Assembly (NCBI GenBank): GCA_964636575.1
Contig: CAZWSE010000067.1
Coordinates: 1-18,365, forward strand
Origin: CAZWSE01 sp964636575
Lineage (GTDB): Bacteria; Pseudomonadota; Alphaproteobacteria; Rhodobacterales; Rhodobacteraceae
Reading direction: 5' to 3'
DNA length: 18,365 nucleotides
Position 1 is the stretch's first letter. The number at the start of each line of letters is the position of its first letter. The notes below the pieces were generated by a model. The model searched no databases, had not been told where the DNA came from, and saw only the letters and a list, made by a program, of their open reading frames with translations. Both the position numbers and the translations under genes were made by a program. Shown here in pieces: positions 6,022 through 14,320 of this stretch.

Positions 6022-8118
6022 ATGCTCAAATCCGACGGGCTTCGCCTTGCCATCGATATCGGTGGCACCTTCACCGACACTGTTTTGGTCAGTGCTGAAG
6101 ACACCATTCTGGCCACCACCAAAACGCCAACGACCCCCGCAAACCCGACACTCGGCGCGCTTGCAGGGGCGGAACGGGTGTTGGCTGACGCAGGCGGCAA
6201 CTGGTCCCAGATCACGGGCTTCATTCACGGCACGACGCTGGCCACCAATGCACTGATCGAACGGCGCGGGGCGGTCGTGGCGACGGTGACGACAGCAGGC
6301 TTCCGCGACATCCTCGAAATCGCCTACGAACGCCGCTACAGCCAATATGACATCAACCTCGAAAAGCCCGATCTGATCGTACCGCGCAAACGGGCTTTCA
6401 CCATTGCAGGGCGCATGAACGCCAGCGGCGATGAACTCCAAGCGCTTGATGAAGCCGCTGTGGAAGGCTTGGCCCAAGACCTCACCGAAAGCGGCGCCAC
6501 CGCCGTCGCCATCTGTCTGATGCACAGCTACGCCAACCCCGCACATGAGCTGAAGCTGCGTGATCTGTTGCAATCGGCTTTGCCCGATCTGGTCATCTCT
6601 CTGTCGCATGAGGTCAGCCCCGAAGCGCGTGAATTTGACAGGCTCTGCACGACCATTGCCAACGCCTATATCCAGCCCCTGATGGCGCGTTATCTGACCG
6701 ACTTCCAAGACAGGTTTGCAGCACAGGGTTTGACTTGTCCGATCCTGATGATGACGGCAGGGGGCGGGATGACCACGATTGACACTGCGGCGCGTCTGCC
6801 GATCCGGCTGGTCGAAAGCGGCCCTGCGGGGGGCGCTATTCTGGCAGCAAGGATCGCGGCCGAAACAAATGAACCCGAAGTGCTCAGCTTTGATATGGGC
6901 GGCACCACGGCCAAGCTTTGCCTGATCGATAAGTTCCGCCCGCAAACCACCCGCCGCTTTGAAATCGCACGTGCCGAGCGGTTCATCAAAGGCTCAGGCA
7001 TGCCCGTGCGCATCCCAGTGGTTGAGATGATCGAAATCGGGGCAGGCGGGGGATCCATCGCGCATGTGGACAGGCTCGGGCGGTTACAGATCGGACCAGA
7101 CAGCGCAGGATCCGAACCAGGGCCGGCTGCTTTCGCCAAAGGCGGGACCCAGCCTACTGTGACGGATGCGGATGTGACCCAAGGCTTGATTGACCCCTCA
7201 TTGTTCGCCGAAGGCAGATTGGAAATCGACACGCAAGCGGCAGAAGCTGCCGTGACGAAAGACGTGGGCGCGCCTTTGGGATTGGGCCCCGCAGAGGCCG
7301 CCTTCGGGATCAGTGAAATCGTTGATGAAAACATGGCCGCGGCAGGCCGGATGCACGCGGTTGAATCTGGCAAAGACCTGAACGCGCGGTTGATGATTGC
7401 TTTTGGCGGCAATGGCCCTTTGCATGCAACACGGGTCGCGCGCCGCGCGCAGGTACAGCGCATCCTCATCCCCAATGATCCGGGCGTCGGGTCCGCAGTA
7501 GGGTTCCTGTTCGCGCCAGTGTCCTTTGAGATCGTACGCTCAAAATACTGCACACTGGATACACTCGATCTTGAGGGGCTGAACCGCTTTTTGGATGACA
7601 TGATCACCGAGGCCGAAACCGTCGTGCGCGCAGGGGTGCCAAACGGCCCACTGACCCAAAGACGGGTTGGCTTCATGCGGTATCATGGACAAGGCCACGA
7701 AATCGAAGTCGCGCTGCCGGACCGCAGGTTGACAGCAGGTGATATCCCGGCGTTGCTCGCCGCGTTTGAAACCGCCTACAGCCACCAGTTCAGCCGCGCC
7801 GTACCGGGCATGACGGTTGAGGTGCTCAATTGGGCGGTTGAGGTTTCATCTGAGCCTACACCACTGCGCCGCTACGACAACGACACACCAAAACGGACCA
7901 AGCCCGAACCCATGGGCAGTCGCCAAATCCTTTGTGACGTAACAGGCGATTGGTGCGCAGCCGCGATTTATGACAGGACAACGCTCGCCGCAGGAGACCA
8001 CTTTGACGGGCCAGCCCTCATCATCGAGCCGCAAACAACCACATTCGTCAGCGCCGACTTTTCAGCCCGCATAGACGGCGGCGGCAATATCTGGCTAGAT
8101 CGACGGAAGGACGGCTGA
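6022..8118 (+). CDS. hyuA: Hydantoinase/oxoprolinase family, subunit A (HyuA)
   Basis: A 698-residue protein, the usual length for HyuA. It begins with the ATP-binding loop DIGGTFTD at residues 12-19, followed by GTTLATNALIERRGA, the Hydant_A region with ESGPAGGAILAARIA and SFDMGGTTAKLCLID, and further on IGAGGGSIA and GPDSAGSEPGPA. These mark the ATP-dependent hydantoinase A/oxoprolinase superfamily. Characterised members hydrolyse N-methylhydantoin or 5-oxoproline; more distant relatives are acetone/acetophenone carboxylases. It acts with HyuB, encoded one base downstream. No strong ribosome-binding site precedes the ATG, but the frame-proximal ATG is the only one before the DIGGT loop. The substrate cannot be deduced. 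Confidence 0.92.
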   Translation: MLKSDGLRLAIDIGGTFTDTVLVSAEDTILATTKTPTTPANPTLGALAGAERVLADAGGNWSQITGFIHGTTLATNALIERRGAVVATVTTAGFRDILEIAYERRYSQYDINLEKPDLIVPRKRAFTIAGRMNASGDELQALDEAAVEGLAQDLTESGATAVAICLMHSYANPAHELKLRDLLQSALPDLVISLSHEVSPEAREFDRLCTTIANAYIQPLMARYLTDFQDRFAAQGLTCPILMMTAGGGMTTIDTAARLPIRLVESGPAGGAILAARIAAETNEPEVLSFDMGGTTAKLCLIDKFRPQTTRRFEIARAERFIKGSGMPVRIPVVEMIEIGAGGGSIAHVDRLGRLQIGPDSAGSEPGPAAFAKGGTQPTVTDADVTQGLIDPSLFAEGRLEIDTQAAEAAVTKDVGAPLGLGPAEAAFGISEIVDENMAAAGRMHAVESGKDLNARLMIAFGGNGPLHATRVARRAQVQRILIPNDPGVGSAVGFLFAPVSFEIVRSKYCTLDTLDLEGLNRFLDDMITEAETVVRAGVPNGPLTQRRVGFMRYHGQGHEIEVALPDRRLTAGDIPALLAAFETAYSHQFSRAVPGMTVEVLNWAVEVSSEPTPLRRYDNDTPKRTKPEPMGSRQILCDVTGDWCAAAIYDRTTLAAGDHFDGPALIIEPQTTTFVSADFSARIDGGGNIWLDRRKDG

Positions 8119-8119
8119 A

Positions 8120-9766
8120 ATGACCGAAACCAACACCCGATTGCAAGTCATGTGGAACCGGCTTCTGGCCGTGGTCGAAGAGCAAGGCCAAGCGCTTATC
8201 CGTGCAGCCTTCAGCCCTATCGTGCGCGAATGCGGGGATATCTCAGCAGGCATTTTTGATGTGCAGGGCCGGATGCTGGCGCAGGCCGTGACAGGCACGC
8301 CGGGGCACATCAACACAATGGCCGAAGCCGTCAAAACCCTATGCGCGCAGTTCAACCACGCCGATATGAAGCCGGGCGACATCTACATGACCAACGACCC
8401 GTGGATCGCGTCGGGGCACTTGAATGACTTCCTGCTGATGATGCCTGTTTTCCATGATGGCGAAGTCATCGGGTTCACATCCTGCACGTCTCATCTGGTG
8501 GATCTCGGCGGGCTTGGGATGGGGCCGGAAGGATCCGATATCTACGACGAAGGGCTTTTGATCCCGCCCTGCAAGCTGATGGACGCAGGCACGCTCAACG
8601 CTTTTTTGATGGATGTCGTCAAAGCCAATTCCCGCGAACCCATTGCCAACGAAGGCGACATCTACGCGCTGATCGCCTGTTGCGAAGCGGGTGCGGCGCG
8701 GCTGTCCGGGATGATGGACGAATTTGGGATCGACGATCTGACGGGCCTTGCGGACTACATCATCGACACGTCCTACCAAGGAACGCTCAAGGCCATCGCA
8801 GACTTGCCCAAAGGCACATGGCACAGCACGCTCACAGTTGACGGCTACGAACATCCCGTTGATCTGCATGCAACGCTGACCCTAGCCGAAACAGAAGTGC
8901 ATCTTGATTTCACAGGCACCTCTGGACTGTCAAAGAAGGGCATCAACGTACCGCTCAACTACGCGACCGCCTACTCGGTCTTTGCCCTGCGCTGCATCAT
9001 CGGGCCGGACATTCCAAACAACGCAGGCTCGCTTTCAGCGTTTCGGGTGACAGCGCCAACCGATTGCATTCTGAACGCACAGGCCCCCGCACCCGTGGCC
9101 ATGCGCCATACCATCGGGCAGATGACGCCCGATCTGGTCTATGGCTGCCTGTCACAAGCCGCCCCTGACAAAGTGCCAGCCGAGGGCGCATCGTGCATGT
9201 ACGATCTGCCCCTGCGCCATGTGCCCGAAACGGTCCACCAAGGTGGCACGCAATTTGCGCTGGAACTGGTCTTCAATGGCGGCACAGGCGCGCGCCCGCA
9301 GCGGGACGGGTTGTCGGCAACCGCCTTCCCATCGGGGGTCTGGGGGTCCCAGATTGAAACGACCGAAGCCGTGGCCCCCGTGTTGTTCTCGCGCCGCGAG
9401 CTGCGCCAAGACAGCGGTGGCGCAGGTCAGTATCGTGGCGGCTTGGGGCAATTCATCGAACTCCAATCCGCAGTGGATGAGGACTTCTTGGTATTTCTGT
9501 CAGTCGAGCGTGTTTTGAACCCGGCCAAAGGACGTCATGGCGGGCAAGCCGGTGCCGCAGGCCGCATTCGGATAGGCAAAGACGGGGACGACCTGCCAAG
9601 CAAAGGCGAGGTTCGGGTCAAAGCTGGCGAAACCCTGTTCTTTGAAACACCGGGCGGGGGCGGGTTCGGACCACCGCAAGACCGCAGTGCAGACAACCTT
9701 CAGCGCGACCTTAAGGACGGGTTGATCAGCCAGACTGGCGCGGCGGCCTACAGGGGCAAGGCATGA
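8120..9766 (+). CDS. hyuB: Hydantoinase B/oxoprolinase family, subunit B (HyuB)
   Basis: A 548-residue protein that starts one base after the hyuA stop. It shows the HyuB signature in order: MWNRLLAVVEEQGQALIRAA then SPIVRECGDISAGIFD near the N-terminus, MTNDPWIASGHLNDFLLMMP, FTSCTSHLVDLGG, and the C-terminal TPGGGGFGPP. HyuB forms the heteromeric ATP-dependent hydantoinase/oxoprolinase with HyuA in the cytoplasm. Its stop overlaps the start of the aminotransferase (ATGA at 9763), tying ring opening to downstream amino-acid or oxoacid chemistry. No residue loss or frameshift is visible. Confidence 0.92.
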   Translation: MTETNTRLQVMWNRLLAVVEEQGQALIRAAFSPIVRECGDISAGIFDVQGRMLAQAVTGTPGHINTMAEAVKTLCAQFNHADMKPGDIYMTNDPWIASGHLNDFLLMMPVFHDGEVIGFTSCTSHLVDLGGLGMGPEGSDIYDEGLLIPPCKLMDAGTLNAFLMDVVKANSREPIANEGDIYALIACCEAGAARLSGMMDEFGIDDLTGLADYIIDTSYQGTLKAIADLPKGTWHSTLTVDGYEHPVDLHATLTLAETEVHLDFTGTSGLSKKGINVPLNYATAYSVFALRCIIGPDIPNNAGSLSAFRVTAPTDCILNAQAPAPVAMRHTIGQMTPDLVYGCLSQAAPDKVPAEGASCMYDLPLRHVPETVHQGGTQFALELVFNGGTGARPQRDGLSATAFPSGVWGSQIETTEAVAPVLFSRRELRQDSGGAGQYRGGLGQFIELQSAVDEDFLVFLSVERVLNPAKGRHGGQAGAAGRIRIGKDGDDLPSKGEVRVKAGETLFFETPGGGGFGPPQDRSADNLQRDLKDGLISQTGAAAYRGKA

Positions 9767-10845
9767 TCAAACCGACCCCTCATATCGCGGCCATGTCGGC
9801 TTATGCCCTTGCAGACCTAAGCGCGCCAAAGGGCAAGCGGCTCATCTCCCTGTCGCAAAACGAAAGCGCGCTGCCGCCCAGCCCGAAGGCGATCAAAGCA
9901 GCGGCAGAAGCCATCGGGCAAGGACAGCTTTACCCCGACCCCGATTGGACCGACCTGCGCATGGCCTTGGCAGACCTGCACAGGATTCCGACAGCCAACG
10001 TTCTTTGCGGCAACGGCTCAATGGAGCTTATCGCAAGCCTCGCCCATGCCTACGCGGACCCGCATAATGCTATCCTCGCACCTGCCCACGCCTACCCGTT
10101 CTTCAAAACAGTCGCGCAACTGGCGCAGGCCCGCTTTGACACCGCGCCCGAGGACACAACCACCGTTTCGATCGACAAACTTCTGGACGCTGTGCAGCCG
10201 GACACAGGCATCGTCTTCATCGCCAATCCGGGCAACCCGACAGGCACGCGGATACCACGATCAGAGATTGTCCGGCTCAGGAATGAACTACGCCCCGACA
10301 TCCTGCTGGTGATCGACGAAGCCTACGCCGAATTCGCAGATCACTTGAATGAACCGATGTTTGATCTGGTCGAGCGCGGCGACACGGTCGTGCTGCGGAC
10401 TCTCTCCAAAGCCTACGGTCTGGCGGGGATGCGCGTCGGCTGGGGGCTGTTTCCACCGCACATCGCACAAGAGGTCCGTAAGGTGATGAACCCCAACAAC
10501 GTCTCGGTCGCAGGCCAAGCCGCCGCTACAGCCGCGATCAAGGATCAGACGCATATGCAAGCCACATGCGCAACCACAGCCAAGCGCAGAGACAGCTTTA
10601 TCCAACGGCTTAAGGCAGCAGGCTTCACAGTCGAAGACAGTTTCACCAACTTCGCGCTGATCCAGTTTGCATCTGCAAAACAAGCCGCCATCGCGGACAA
10701 AGCGCTCCGCGCCGAAGGGGTCTTCCTGCGCGGGCAAGGCGGGGCTGGCCTGCCACACTGCCTGCGCGTGACCGTAGGATCAAACGAAGACATGGAAACC
10801 GCAGCCACATTGCTAGAAACTTGGATCAAGGAGAACCACCCATGA
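9763..10845 (+). CDS. PLP-dependent class I/II aminotransferase, HisC-like
   Basis: A 360-residue fold-type I aminotransferase. Key parts are CGNGSMELI (phosphate-binding region, about 82-90), NPGNPTG at 155-161, DEAYAEF at 185-191, and the PLP lysine K216 in LSKAYGLAGMRVGWG. It most resembles histidinol-phosphate aminotransferases, but a biosynthetic hisC would not be expected inside a hydantoinase operon. I therefore read it as a catabolic aminotransferase moving an amino group between an amino acid and a 2-oxoacid. The start at 9763 overlaps hyuB by ATGA, and the end overlaps the next gene by ATGA. A C-S/N lyase activity of the same fold cannot be excluded. Confidence 0.88.
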   Translation: MIKPTPHIAAMSAYALADLSAPKGKRLISLSQNESALPPSPKAIKAAAEAIGQGQLYPDPDWTDLRMALADLHRIPTANVLCGNGSMELIASLAHAYADPHNAILAPAHAYPFFKTVAQLAQARFDTAPEDTTTVSIDKLLDAVQPDTGIVFIANPGNPTGTRIPRSEIVRLRNELRPDILLVIDEAYAEFADHLNEPMFDLVERGDTVVLRTLSKAYGLAGMRVGWGLFPPHIAQEVRKVMNPNNVSVAGQAAATAAIKDQTHMQATCATTAKRRDSFIQRLKAAGFTVEDSFTNFALIQFASAKQAAIADKALRAEGVFLRGQGGAGLPHCLRVTVGSNEDMETAATLLETWIKENHP

Positions 10846-11606
10846 GCACCTCACGCGGGCGCGCACGCTTCGGGGTCTTGGTGCCCTTCACAAACACCAA
10901 TCTGGAACCGGACATGACATTGCTGCGCCCCGAAGGCGTGTCTTTGCACTTCGCACGATTGGGCGGATACGACCGCGATGAAATCCCGGATTCAGATCAG
11001 ATGAACGGGCTTGGGGCCGCGGATCTGACGGAACCTCTCGGCCTTCTCGAAGGGGTGAACCCGGATGTGATTTTCTACGGATGCACCTCAGCAACGCTGA
11101 CGCATGGGCCAAGCTTTGACCGCGCTCTGGCCAGCCAGATCAAGGCCTCAAGCGGCGCACATACGGTCACCGCAGCAGGCGCCTTGGTCCACGCGCTGCA
11201 ATCGATGGGCATCACAAAAATAGGGTTTGCGTCGCCGTATGTGCCCGCGATCAACAACATGGCCATCGACTTTCTGGAACAGGTGGGCGTTGAAACCGTC
11301 GCACGATCCGAAGTGCAAGAAACGCTCGACAACTACGGTCAGGGCGAGATGTCCCCTGATGCCGTCTACGCGCTGGGCCTCGCGGCCGACCACAAAGATG
11401 CGCAGGCGGTTGTCCTGTCCTGCACGGACATGCGCAGTGTGGAAACCATCGAAACGCTCGAATCCAAACTTGGCAAACCGGTCATCACTTCCAATCAGGC
11501 AATGGTCTTTCAAGCGATGCAACTGGCCGGATTGAACGACCCTTTGCAAGGCTACGGGGGCTTGTTCGAACGGCTTGGAACTGCACAGGAAACCGCGCAT
11601 GCCTGA
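10842..11606 (+). CDS. Asp/Glu racemase superfamily protein, maleate isomerase / arylmalonate decarboxylase-like
   Basis: A 254-residue protein. The ATG at 10842 is chosen because it overlaps the aminotransferase stop and has AAGGAG just upstream. The start RFGVLVPFTNTNLEPDMTLL followed by RPEGVSLHFARLGG matches the maleate cis-trans isomerase/AMDase/EutA branch rather than hydantoin racemase. Both catalytic-position cysteines are present: C81 in FYGCTSATLTHG and C194 in VVLSCTDMRS, which fits an isomerase or racemase (AMDase keeps only one). Maleate isomerase converts maleate to fumarate, which would feed the fumarase-like enzyme encoded downstream; this link is inference. EutA-like roles in ectoine catabolism are less likely because no other ectoine genes are present. 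Confidence 0.85.
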   Translation: MSTSRGRARFGVLVPFTNTNLEPDMTLLRPEGVSLHFARLGGYDRDEIPDSDQMNGLGAADLTEPLGLLEGVNPDVIFYGCTSATLTHGPSFDRALASQIKASSGAHTVTAAGALVHALQSMGITKIGFASPYVPAINNMAIDFLEQVGVETVARSEVQETLDNYGQGEMSPDAVYALGLAADHKDAQAVVLSCTDMRSVETIETLESKLGKPVITSNQAMVFQAMQLAGLNDPLQGYGGLFERLGTAQETAHA

Positions 11607-12567
11607 CGCCACACGCATCCTCATCCACAACGATCAAACCGATGATCTGGTGGCCAAACTGCAAGCCACCCGTCCCGACGCGCAGGTGCAGGCTTGCAAT
11701 TCCTATGACGGGCTGCCGGACATGATCCAAAGCTTCCAACCGCAGGTCGTCTACACAGTGCGCTTCGCAGGCACCCCGGGGTTCCCGCGTGACGCATTGT
11801 TCGGGCCAAACGGGCCGCAGTGGATCGCAAACGGCGGGGCAGGAACAGATCATTTCGGGCACTGGGACAAGGGAAGAACAACCGTCACCAATGCCGCAGG
11901 TGTCGCTGCGGATATGATGGCGGAATACGTCTTTGGCGGGTTCTTGCACTTCACCTTGGACATAGACGGGCTGCACGCAGACAAAACGGCAAAGCACTGG
12001 GCCAGCCGCACAGTCGCGCCGCTGTCTGGCAAGACGATCCTGATCGTAGGGCTTGGCAACACAGGGAAGGCCATAGCGGCACGGGCAAAAGCCTTCGGGA
12101 TGACCGTTCTGGGCACACGCGCACGGCCAGAACCTATGGACAACGTGGATGAGGTGCATGCGGCCCAAGACCTCAACAGCCTTGTGCCACGGGCAGACTT
12201 CATCGCAGTTTCAACACCGCTGATCCCAGCAACCCAAGGGCTGATCGGGGCTGAACAAATCAAAGCTATGAAACAAGGGGTTATCTTCGCAGATGTGTCA
12301 CGCGGCGGGGTGGTGGACCAAACCGCGCTTCATGCAGCACTCACGTCAGGCCACATCGCAGGCGCAGCACTCGATGTGTTTGAAACGGAACCCTTGCCGC
12401 AAAGCAGCCCGCTGTGGAGCCTTCCAAACGTGATTATCTCACCGCATTGCTCATCTGTCTATGACGGCTGGGAACGCGCATCGTTTGATCTGTTCTTGCA
12501 AAACCTGAAACGCTGGGAAACAGGGGCAGAACTGGTCAATATCGTGAACCCCGACCGAGGCTACTGA
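11599..12567 (+). CDS. D-isomer-specific 2-hydroxyacid dehydrogenase
   Basis: A 322-residue protein from ATG 11599. An AGGA at 11587-11590 and the 8-base overlap with the previous gene favour this start over an earlier one. The NAD(P)-binding loop GLGNTG is at residues 151-156. The catalytic triad positions are Arg235 (SRGG), Glu264 (FETEP) and His283 (SPHCSS). The N-terminal lid domain resembles GhrA-type glyoxylate/hydroxypyruvate reductases and phosphoglycerate dehydrogenase-like enzymes. It interconverts a 2-oxoacid and a D-2-hydroxyacid. It is the last gene of the hydantoinase operon; in this context it may process a malate-like product or a transamination product. Confidence 0.9.
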   Translation: MPDATRILIHNDQTDDLVAKLQATRPDAQVQACNSYDGLPDMIQSFQPQVVYTVRFAGTPGFPRDALFGPNGPQWIANGGAGTDHFGHWDKGRTTVTNAAGVAADMMAEYVFGGFLHFTLDIDGLHADKTAKHWASRTVAPLSGKTILIVGLGNTGKAIAARAKAFGMTVLGTRARPEPMDNVDEVHAAQDLNSLVPRADFIAVSTPLIPATQGLIGAEQIKAMKQGVIFADVSRGGVVDQTALHAALTSGHIAGAALDVFETEPLPQSSPLWSLPNVIISPHCSSVYDGWERASFDLFLQNLKRWETGAELVNIVNPDRGY

Positions 12568-12602
12568 AAGGCCAAACGGGGCGGCGTAATTTCGTGTGGT
12601 TG

Positions 12603-12641
12603 GTCGAACGATCGACTTGCCAATCGGTAAGTAATACTTAC
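12603..12641. promoter_or_regulatory. Two adjacent palindromes in an AT-rich putative promoter region
   Basis: The 163-base gap before the Fe-S subunit gene is noticeably AT-rich at 12585-12690. It contains GTCGA-ACGA-TCGAC (12603-12616) and GTAAGTA-A-TACTTAC (12627-12641), the latter with perfect 7-base arms. A TATAGA at 12649-12654 could be a -10 box, but I see no good -35 at the right spacing. The palindromes look like operators (the second is compatible with a GntR-type site), so the dehydrogenase/fumarase genes may have their own promoter. Confidence 0.45.
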
Positions 12642-12730
12642 AAAAATCTATAGAGAATTTCATATTTATGAAGCCACGCTTTCGATTATAGTCAGGGCGA
12701 AAAGCCAGCCTTGAAAGCCCGCTCAACTTT

Positions 12731-13444
12731 ATGACGCAAGAAACACTCAAAGTCACAATAGACCGCAACGGGCAGGGCCGAGAGACATTTGAGGTGCCCG
12801 CCTACGAAAACCAGACTGTGCTGGATGTGGTGTCATGGGTGCAGCAAAACGCGGACCCGACGCTCAGCTACAGGTTCGCCTGTCGGGTGGGCATGTGCGG
12901 CAGCTGCGCGATGATGGTGAACGGGGTGCCGCGCTGGACTTGCCGGACCCATATCTCAAAAGTGCTGGACGACAACGAAGTCAGCATAGGCCCGCTGCGC
13001 AACCTGCCCGTGATCAAGGATCTGGCCGTTGATATGGACCCCTTCTTTGACAAATGGGTCGCCGCAGAAGGGGTACACCACGGGCAACTCACGCGGCACG
13101 ATCCGATCGCGCCAATAGATGAAACCAGCGCCACACGGGTCGAAGCCAACGCAGGGATCGAGTGTATCAACTGCTCCGTCTGCTACGCGGCCTGCGATAC
13201 GGTTGCAGGCAACGACGACTACCTCGGCCCCGCCGCGCTGCAACGGGCATGGACCCTTCTCAACGACGCCAAAGACGAAGGACGGGCCGCAATCTTGGAT
13301 GCGGTCTCAGGCTCAGGGGGCTGCCACAACTGTCACTCCATGGGGTCCTGCACGACATACTGCCCCAACGATCTGGATCCAATGTCCGCCATCGCAGGTC
13401 TGAAGCGCGAAACCGCCCGCAACTTCTTCAAACGAGGCCGCTGA
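12731..13444 (+). CDS. Succinate dehydrogenase/fumarate reductase-like iron-sulfur subunit
   Basis: A 237-residue protein of normal SdhB/FrdB length. The [2Fe-2S] ligands are C51, C56, C59 (CRVGMCGSC) and C71. The C-terminal clusters use C145, C148, C151 and C155 (CINCSVCYAAC) plus C201, C207 and C211 (CHSMGSCTTYCP), giving a complete set for [4Fe-4S] and [3Fe-4S]. An extra C198 precedes the last group. The Pro that normally follows the fourth Cys of the second group is Asp156. The subunit passes electrons from the flavoprotein to membrane quinone. Its stop overlaps the next ATG (TGATG). It appears to be a specialised paralogue rather than the housekeeping sdhB, as judged by its neighbours and flavoprotein. 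Confidence 0.92.
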   Translation: MTQETLKVTIDRNGQGRETFEVPAYENQTVLDVVSWVQQNADPTLSYRFACRVGMCGSCAMMVNGVPRWTCRTHISKVLDDNEVSIGPLRNLPVIKDLAVDMDPFFDKWVAAEGVHHGQLTRHDPIAPIDETSATRVEANAGIECINCSVCYAACDTVAGNDDYLGPAALQRAWTLLNDAKDEGRAAILDAVSGSGGCHNCHSMGSCTTYCPNDLDPMSAIAGLKRETARNFFKRGR

Positions 13445-13791
13445 TGCTGACCCTGCGCCTTTACATGCTGCAACGGATCACGGCACTGCTCATGGCGCCC
13501 TTGGTCGTGGGGCATCTGGCCGTGATGATCTACGCCATCCAAGGCGGGCTATCGGCTGCTGAAATTCTGGGCCGGACCCAAGGCTCAGTCCTGTGGTTCT
13601 TGTTCTACGGTCTCTTCGTCGTGGCGGTCTCAATCCACGGCGCCATCGGGTTGCGCACAGTCCTGCATGAATGGGGCGGGCTGAAAGGCAAAAGCTTAGA
13701 GGCCGCGATGTGGGTTATCGGACTAGGGCTTTTGTGGCTCGGCGCGCGGGCCGTCTGGGCGGTCACCTTCGCAAGCGGGGCGGCGGTATGA
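13444..13791 (+). CDS. Succinate dehydrogenase-type cytochrome b membrane anchor, first
   Basis: A 115-residue hydrophobic protein from ATG 13444, overlapping the Fe-S subunit stop by one base. It has three predicted membrane helices, at roughly residues 12-32, 48-70 and 86-108. The first contains QRITALLMAPLVVGHL with H24, and the second ends in SIHGAIGLRTVLHEW with H65; both patterns are those of the haem-ligand helices of SdhC/FrdC. Its role is quinone binding and anchoring of the catalytic dimer. Weak sequence conservation of this family makes SdhC versus SdhD naming unsafe. It is coupled to the next anchor by ATGA at 13788. Confidence 0.82.
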   Translation: MLTLRLYMLQRITALLMAPLVVGHLAVMIYAIQGGLSAAEILGRTQGSVLWFLFYGLFVVAVSIHGAIGLRTVLHEWGGLKGKSLEAAMWVIGLGLLWLGARAVWAVTFASGAAV

Positions 13792-14141
13792 ACCGAACAG
13801 CCCAGATCACATCGCGCGCGCATCCGCTATGGTTGGCCTACATCCTGCACCGTTTGTCAGGACTTGGTCTGGCCTTGTTTCTACCCTTGCACTTCTGGGT
13901 GCTCGCGATGGCAATGACAGACCCCGCGCGGCTTGATGGGTTTCTGACATTGACCGAAGCCGGCGCGGTAAAACTGGCCGAGTTTGGGTTAGTCTTCCTG
14001 CTGGCCGTCCACATGTTCGGCGGGTTGCGCTTGATGGCTTTGGAATGGCTGCCATGGTCACCTTCGCAAAAGACGCTCGCGGCGGGGGCAGTGGCGCTGT
14101 CCTTCCTGATTGCGATCCTGTTTTTCTTGAAAGCGATATAA
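13788..14141 (+). CDS. Succinate dehydrogenase-type cytochrome b membrane anchor, second
   Basis: A 117-residue protein with three membrane helices (about 17-41, 62-84 and 95-115). It carries the SdhC-like signature LHRLSGLGLALFLPLHF (H21, H35) and AVHMFGGLRLMALEW (H75). With the preceding gene it would form a two-subunit membrane anchor. Because both proteins carry a His in each of their first two helices, the complex could bind two haems. It starts by ATGA overlap, and its stop overlaps the ATG of a short downstream frame (TAATG at 14139-14143). Confidence 0.82.
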   Translation: MNRTAQITSRAHPLWLAYILHRLSGLGLALFLPLHFWVLAMAMTDPARLDGFLTLTEAGAVKLAEFGLVFLLAVHMFGGLRLMALEWLPWSPSQKTLAAGAVALSFLIAILFFLKAI

Positions 14142-14320
14142 TGGATGCCATCCACAAATACGGCGCGCAAGCGCCAGCCCCGACCTCCCCCACGGGAGGG
14201 GCTTTGTCGAACACAGCAAAGCAAGCGTGGCGGACACACTTCAACGAACACACCAATGCGATCTTTGCGACACCCTCCCTAGGTCAGGGCTGGCGCTCGG
14301 CAACACAGGTTCCACTATGA
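14141..14320 (+). CDS. Possible 59-residue small protein bridging two operon genes
   Basis: The spacer between the second anchor and the flavoprotein is one continuous open frame. Its ATG overlaps the upstream stop (TAATG) and its TGA overlaps the downstream ATG (ATGA, 14317-14320), the coupling style of the real genes here. The product, starting MDAIHKYGAQAPAPTSPTGG, is not one I recognise and shows no membrane segment or motif. Against it, the DNA holds strong hairpins near its 5' end that look like an inserted structured element, and no ribosome-binding site is evident. I rate it as possible only. Confidence 0.35.
   Translation: MDAIHKYGAQAPAPTSPTGGALSNTAKQAWRTHFNEHTNAIFATPSLGQGWRSATQVPL
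14162..14203. repeat. Pair of hairpins in the spacer before the flavoprotein gene
   Basis: The first hairpin is GGCGC (14162-14166) with GCGCC (14171-14175) around a GCAA tetraloop. The second is AGCCC (14176-14180) plus CTCCC (14185-14189) pairing with GGGAG (14194-14198) and GGGCT (14199-14203), with a 4-base bulge. It resembles the G+C-rich palindromic elements dispersed between genes in many alphaproteobacteria, and may alternatively tune relative expression of the subunits by mRNA processing. Confidence 0.5.

Noticed and set aside
6690..7676. Long open frames on the minus strand opposite hyuA (also 6019-6945)
   Set aside because: They are mirror frames over conserved HyuA coding sequence in G+C-rich DNA; their translations show no recognisable domain.
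9763..10845. Calling the aminotransferase hisC
   Set aside because: It is HisC-like in sequence, but the operon has no histidine-biosynthesis genes and its coupling to hyuB points to catabolism, so no gene symbol is given.
13162..13443. Extended N-terminus of the first membrane anchor
   Set aside because: It would overlap 94 codons of the Fe-S subunit in another frame; the hydrophobic protein with SdhC-like motifs starts at ATG 13444.
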